Shown: positions 22,033 through 26,014 of the stretch, one piece after another
Layout: each line of letters begins with the position of its first letter
Position numbering within the stretch: position 1 is the stretch's first letter
Source of the DNA: Gnetum montanum
Lineage: Eukaryota > Streptophyta > Gnetopsida > Gnetales > Gnetaceae
Direction of reading: 5' to 3'
Assembly: GCA_015680685.1 (NCBI GenBank)
Contig: MNCI01022125.1
Coordinates: 598,219-624,232, forward strand
Length of the DNA stretch: 26,014 bases
Translations under genes and position numbers: made by a program
Notes under the pieces: model-generated
The model's input: only the letters and a program-made list of their open reading frames with translations
What the model was told of the DNA's origin: nothing
Database searches by the model: none

Positions 22033-22585
22033 TGTCATGAATAATGTCAAATATATGTTACATTTGACATTATACATAAGGAAGATAACATATCAAATTT
22101 CAAATATGCATAACATTCAACATTATGTGTAAGGAAAATAATAGGAAAAATGTAGAAGGAAAAGAAAAAGAATTCTTTATTAATCTAAATAATGTATTTG
22201 GATCAGGCTCTAAGAATTCTTTTAGGTAATCTTCCTTTAGCATCTATCACTTAGAGGCTATCTAGCACTACCACCATAATTAGGCCTATTGTCCTTCAAA
22301 AGGAATGGTAAGTCCTCTTCTTATCCTACTTTAGCCAACATCTGTTACTCATATTTACTAGCTTTGCAACTCCATGCTAATATGATCTCCAATACTTGGG
22401 TATAAATACCTTAGGTCAAACCATCAAAGGTCACCTTAAGATACATGCCCATTATTACAACATGCTCTTTTGAGTCTTAATTACAACTTGTTCTTTGAGG
22501 CCTTAGTACAATAATTACAATAATTTTTATGAAGAGATGCATTCTTTGTTATGCAATGACATCATTCAAGAGTGGGGATGTGACA
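22033..22585 (-). repeat. Probable LTR of a minus-strand Ty3/gypsy element
   Basis: On the minus strand this segment begins TGTCACATCCCC and ends TTCATGACA, so it has TG..CA ends and a 5-bp terminal inverted repeat (TGTCA/TGACA). It is directly preceded by a G9 polypurine tract, which marks it as a 3' LTR. No second copy is in the window and no duplicated target site could be matched. A 12-bp inverted repeat lies near its end. Confidence 0.5.
22041..22073. repeat. 12-bp perfect inverted repeat
   Basis: ATAATGTCAAAT (22041-22052) and ATTTGACATTAT (22062-22073) are exact reverse complements separated by nine bases. A diverged second copy of the right half and its flank, ending CATTATGTGTAAGGAAAATAA, follows about 50 bases on. 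Confidence 0.85.
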
Positions 22586-22586
22586 A

Positions 22587-22600
22587 TATACCCCCCCCCT
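22587..22600 (-). other. Polypurine tract next to LTR
   Basis: On the minus strand: AAGGGGGGGGGTATAT then the LTR start. It is a candidate plus-strand primer for the element whose 3' LTR is 22033-22585. Confidence 0.5.
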
Positions 22601-23072
22601 TCTATATTTTTCCTTCAAATGAGTGTATATTCACAATATTTTTCTAGCTCTAGTGCTCATTCCATGGTCCTATGCTCTAATACTTTAATTTCCCCTTTTT
22701 ATTTGAAGTTGTATATCATAACATCCTCTTGCTTATTCTACAAAGAAAATATAAGTTAGAATAATATATAGAAATTTAAATATTATTTAATCAATACTTA
22801 TCTAATTCTCTAAGGTAATGACATGAGGTGAATTAAAGTTCTACCAACTACGAATCATCCATCCTAACTAGAATCACAAAAAGTGCAACTCATATCTAGT
22901 TGCTCAAGTAAAGGTAAGGCAAATTCTTATTTCCAACTTGCATTACCCTTAGTATTTTACTCATCTAGTTTAAATATAAATTATAAAATGAAGAAAATAA
23001 AAAGATTTATAAATAAGAGTAAAGTTGAGATACTCCCTAATCTTGATCAATCTTGGGGATTAATGGAAGTAA
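22601..23072 (-). other. Non-coding, possibly the 3' end of a Ty3/gypsy interior
   Basis: Between the polypurine tract and the CCR4 pseudogene. Minus-strand 22590-22760 has a poorly open stretch (YNFK-KGEIKVLEH, then ALELEKYCEYTLI) that vaguely resembles the chromodomain tail of chromoviruses. The match is too weak to call a domain. Otherwise nothing is seen. Confidence 0.3.
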
Positions 23073-23745
23073 TTATAGTTCCACCATAAGGGGTATGTGG
23101 TTAGATGACCTTGTTTAGGATGACAGGGCTTGATCTTGCTTCTTAATTTCTTCCTTAGAAAATAACTATAAGAGCTTCATAACCTGGAAGAATCGAGTAT
23201 CATTCTAGATGTAGTCTAGGGTCTTGATGAAAAATGATGTTGACTCGTCTTCATTGGTCATGACATCATAGTTGGTAAATTGTGGTTCTTGATGAGTAAC
23301 ATTCATCAACATCATTTTATTCTAAATTATGAGATTTGACTTGTCTATTAAAGATTTTAAATAAGTAGAATATGTAGTGGGCAATGGAATTACATGTTGA
23401 ATTGATGGAAAAATCTTCTTTAAAGCAAGTTCATCTTCCAAGGATTCATAAATACTACTTTCAATTTTTGCATTGAAGTCTCTACAAAGTATAAATGATA
23501 CTAGATTGATATCAGTATGGGTTAGTAATAACATACTCAAAAATTCCTCTATTTGGTTAAACAAGTATGCCACTTGGAAAAATCTAACATTTGAACATTT
23601 TTATTTGGCTATCAAATGTGTATTGATAATACATATATGTCTTTCTAATGATTGAATTTTAAATATCAATGCCAAGGCTATGTGATTTCTCTAGAATCTT
23701 GACCGTCCTTTCTTCCTCATGATTTGAAGTTATGGAATTTCAAAG
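23073..23745 (-). pseudogene. CCR4-type deadenylase (EEP nuclease) pseudogene, C-terminal domain
   Basis: CCR4 is the poly(A)-shortening nuclease of the cytoplasmic CCR4-NOT complex, with an endonuclease/exonuclease/phosphatase fold. Minus-strand pieces follow the family order: HICIINTHL near 23620-23650 (active-site NTH), FILCRDFNA near 23485 (usual GDFN, Gly changed to Arg), LPTTYSTY near 23365, EPQFTNY then FIKTLDYI near 23210-23290 (usual TLDYI), LFSKEEIKKQ, and SSNHIPLMVEL ending at 23073 (usual SSDHI; catalytic Asp now Asn). All are in one frame with no indel but at least six stops, mostly at Gln positions. There is no intron over 670 bases, which suggests a retrocopy. The N-terminal part is absent; a copia LTR begins only 36 bases further out at 23781. 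No poly-A tail is visible on the 3' side. Confidence 0.78.
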
Positions 23746-24048
23746 ATCATATCTTTTAATTTTCATTCAAACCATTGTATTATTGACCTTTTGGTATGTC
23801 AAAACTTTAAGAAAAATGGAGAACAAAGGATTCTTGTTATGGATGTTATTTTTATAGAACAAGAAAAAGAACTCCACATCATGGACAAATATTGAAGGAA
23901 GCATGGCTACCAAAGTAAAAGAATTCATAGGAAAAATGAGAGCATGGACAAGTACAAAGACTACAAGGTAAATGAAGATGCTCCAAGGATTAAGAGGAAA
24001 GTAAATCAACAAGAGAAATCCTTAGAAACACAAGCTCAAAAGTTGAGA

Positions 24049-24201
24049 AGATGTCTCCAAGGAATAGAAGACATTGTGGCCAAGAGGAAGTCAATCATAG
24101 GAAGACATCTCCAAAAAATAAAAAACGTATCCTTTGGAAAGAAGACATCTCCCCAGAGTTGAAGTTGAATGCAGAAAGATGTCCCAATCTTGGAGACATC
24201 T
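24049..24201. promoter_or_regulatory. AGACGTCT-derived sites, third LTR
   Basis: AGATGTCT at 24049, AGACATCT at 24103, 24143 and 24194, and AGATGTCC at 24177. There are fewer sites than in the other LTRs because this copy is shorter. Confidence 0.5.
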
Positions 24202-24260
24202 ACACTAGTTGTTGAATAGTTGTTGCATGAAATTTTAGGTGTTTTCAAAAATTCCAAGGC

Positions 24261-24266
24261 TATAAG
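24261..24266 (+). promoter_or_regulatory. TATA box of third LTR
   Basis: TATAAG within GGCTATAAGTAAACTTC, aligned with the TATA boxes of the other two LTRs. Confidence 0.5.
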
Positions 24267-24879
24267 TAAACTTCAAACTCTTAGGAATTATGAAAAAATT
24301 GTTAACATCAAAGCTATCATTGTCTATTTTATGTTGTTGTAATTGTGTACTTGAATTGTCACATCATTTGTTATATTTTTTGTGGAACTTTGCTTCATTG
24401 TACAAGGAATTTGTAAATTGAGTTACACTTTCTCTTTGTGGTTCCTTTTCTTTTCTTTCTACCCTAAGGGGTTGATGTGCTTCTTGTAAGAAGGCATCCT
24501 TTTAGAGCTTGTTGGGATCCTATGAGATTGAGCTTTTTTTTTGCAATGTCAAAACACTCTAGAGTGGAGCTCTATTTTGTACAAGTTGTGGGGTTCTTTA
24601 AACCACTCTTGAGCTTGTTGGGACCTTGTATGGTTGAGAGTTGTCACCATGAAAAAGCCCTTCTTAGTAGAGCTCAAACTTTGTAAAGGTTGTGGTGTCA
24701 TCTAAACCACATTTTGGAAGAAACAAAGTTTGGAGGTATGTAAGGAATCTACCCTTCGAGTGTGGACTACCTAAGTTGGGGAACCATGTAATCCTTATGT
24801 TTTGTGTAACATGTGTTGCTTGTGATTTGGGGAACTTATTCATTCCCCACTCCCCCCTTCTAAGTTCTCAACCCTCAAG

Positions 24880-24886
24880 TGGTATC
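24880..24886 (+). other. Truncated primer-binding site
   Basis: TGGTATC follows LTR end plus AG, then the sequence changes to TTTCAAAAGTTGAACC, which is already close to the coding part before reverse transcriptase. The rest of the site is lost. Confidence 0.7.
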
Positions 24887-24894
24887 TTTCAAAA

Positions 24895-25767
24895 GTTGAA
24901 CCCAAAAACTTCAAAGAAGAAGAAGGAGAAGGAGAATAGATTTTTGCTATGCAAGATGAACTAAATCAATTTACTAGAAATAATGTATGGGATTTAGTAC
25001 CTAAACCAAACCATAAATCAATCATTTAAACAAAATGGGTATTTAGAAACAAAATTGATAAAAGTGGAAATATCATTAAAAATAAAACTAGATTAGTTTC
25101 CAAAGGATAGTATCAACAAGAAGGAATTGATTTTGATGAAACTTTTGCTCTTGTTGATAGACTAGAATCTCTTAGACTTCTTTTGGCATACGCTAGTATT
25201 AAAAATATCAAACTATATCAAATGGATGTAAAGAGTGCCTTTATAAATGGAACTATACAAGAAGAAGTTTATGTTGAACAACTTGAAGGATTTATAGATC
25301 CTATCAAATTCAACTATGTTTACAAACTTAGGAAGGCTCTATATGGACTTAAATAAGATCCTAGAGCTTGGTGTGAAAGACTTTTCCAACATCTTACATC
25401 AAATAGTTTTGAAAGAGGTAAGGCTAATGTAACCTTATTTCTTAAATGGGAAAATTGTAATATGCTTATAGTTCAAATTTATGTTGATGATATAATCTTT
25501 GGTGCCACTAATGAAACTCTATGCAAGAAATTATTAGTCCTTATGTAATTTGAATTTGAAATGAGCATGATGGGGGAACTCAAAAACTTTCTTAGATATC
25601 AAATCAATCAAACTGTAGATGGAACATTCATTTATCAATAAGAATTTGTTATAGATCTTCTACTAAAATTCAATCTAGTTGATGTCAAGGTAAAAAACAC
25701 TCCTATGAATGCAAACTTCAAGCTTACCAAAGATGATAAAGGAAAGCTTGTTGATGACAAGCTGTAT
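24895..25767 (+). pseudogene. Ty1/copia reverse transcriptase remnant (RVT_2)
   Basis: Reverse transcriptase of an LTR retrotransposon. It begins VEPKNFKEEEGE, passes AMQDELNQFTRNNVWDLV (24946-25000), TKWVFRNK, GIDFDETFA, QMDVKSAFING (about 25219) and YGLK-DPRAW, and keeps the catalytic YVDD at 25480-25491. It is one frame of 291 codons with no indel and six stops, at 24937, 25027, 25108, 25354, 25546 and 25639. Those at 25354, 25546 and 25639 stand where the family usually has Gln. The match stops abruptly after DDKLY at 25767, where the family continues RGMIGSLLYLT. Together with 23781-24886 it is an element that lost gag, protease and integrase. Confidence 0.93.
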
Positions 25768-26014
25768 GTAGGTGATGAGTGGCGAGGTACCCCTACACTC
25801 AACCATACGAAACGAGCATCGCATGCATGATCCGGTCGAACTCCGCAGATGGACTAGTTGTGGCACCTAGATAGTTAGCCTTAGGTCACAGTTCGCTGTC
25901 TTCCCACCTAGACTAGTTTTGCATATGTCACGTATGGTTTAGTCTAGATGAGGTGTATGATGTGTTCTAATTCTAATGCTACTCCTGATGGCAGTGGAAA
26001 ATAATATTAACTAA
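25768..26014. mobile_element. Unidentified CpG-rich insertion, start only
   Basis: Similarity to copia reverse transcriptase ends at 25767 and composition changes at once. About 25780-25850 holds seven CpG, while hundreds of bases elsewhere have none or one. The break reads TGTAGGTGATGAGTGG from base 25767, which could be a TG-type LTR start. No coding motif is recognised in the 247 bases available. A young mobile element cut by the window edge is the likeliest reading. Confidence 0.4.

Larger units (their letters stand above)
23781..24877 (+). repeat. LTR of a second copia element
   Basis: 1,097 bases, same family as 10056-11383 but with internal deletions. It starts TATTGACCTTTTGGTATG (TG changed to TA) and ends AACCCTCA, followed by AG and a primer site. 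No purine tract precedes it, so it is a 5' LTR. Confidence 0.85.

Overview
The window looks like nuclear DNA from a land plant with a large, repeat-filled, cytosine-methylated genome. A gymnosperm is possible, but the sequence alone does not settle it. It is AT-rich, almost free of CpG except in the last 250 bases, and made of nested, decayed retrotransposons. No gene is intact. Nearly every coding remnant can be followed for hundreds of bases in one frame, broken mainly by TAA/TAG where Gln (CAA/CAG) is expected and TGA where Arg (CGA) is expected. That is the signature of methylated-cytosine decay.

Layout. 1-470: minus-strand coding-like remnant of unknown type. 1785-1870: possible tRNA-like/SINE piece. 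2590-3780 (minus): Ty3/gypsy RT end, RNase H and integrase start, abutting a 16-bp minisatellite (3773-3970). 4781-7678 (plus): Ty3/gypsy gag and protease of Tat/Athila type with no pol after it. 8165-18159 (minus): the most notable locus, a gene-like unit reconstructed as seven exons with GT-AG introns, about 1,060 codons, unknown product. It is split inside exon 3 by a Sirevirus-like Ty1/copia element (10056-16139) that has two LTRs, primer sites and a partial gag but no pol. Removing the element and one target-site copy restores the reading frame exactly.

18160-21060: AT-rich DNA, then an array of CACATGCTA-containing, hairpin-forming repeats. 21101-22025 (minus): unknown Gln/Ser/Thr-rich ORF remnant. 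22033-22585: probable LTR of a minus-strand Ty3/gypsy element next to a G9 polypurine tract. 23073-23745 (minus): intronless pseudogene of a CCR4-type deadenylase nuclease domain. 23781-25767: second copy of the copia LTR family followed by a reverse transcriptase remnant; gag, protease and integrase are deleted. 25768-26014: start of an unrelated, CpG-rich and probably younger insertion.

Two ideas stand out. The intron-bearing antisense gene downstream of a gag-protease unit resembles the antisense ORFs known in Tat-lineage elements, and antisense introns would survive retrotransposition. The copia LTRs carry 8-10 copies of an 8-bp site (AGATGTCT or AGACATCT) whose common ancestor is the palindrome AGACGTCT, holding the plant bZIP C-box core GACGTC.
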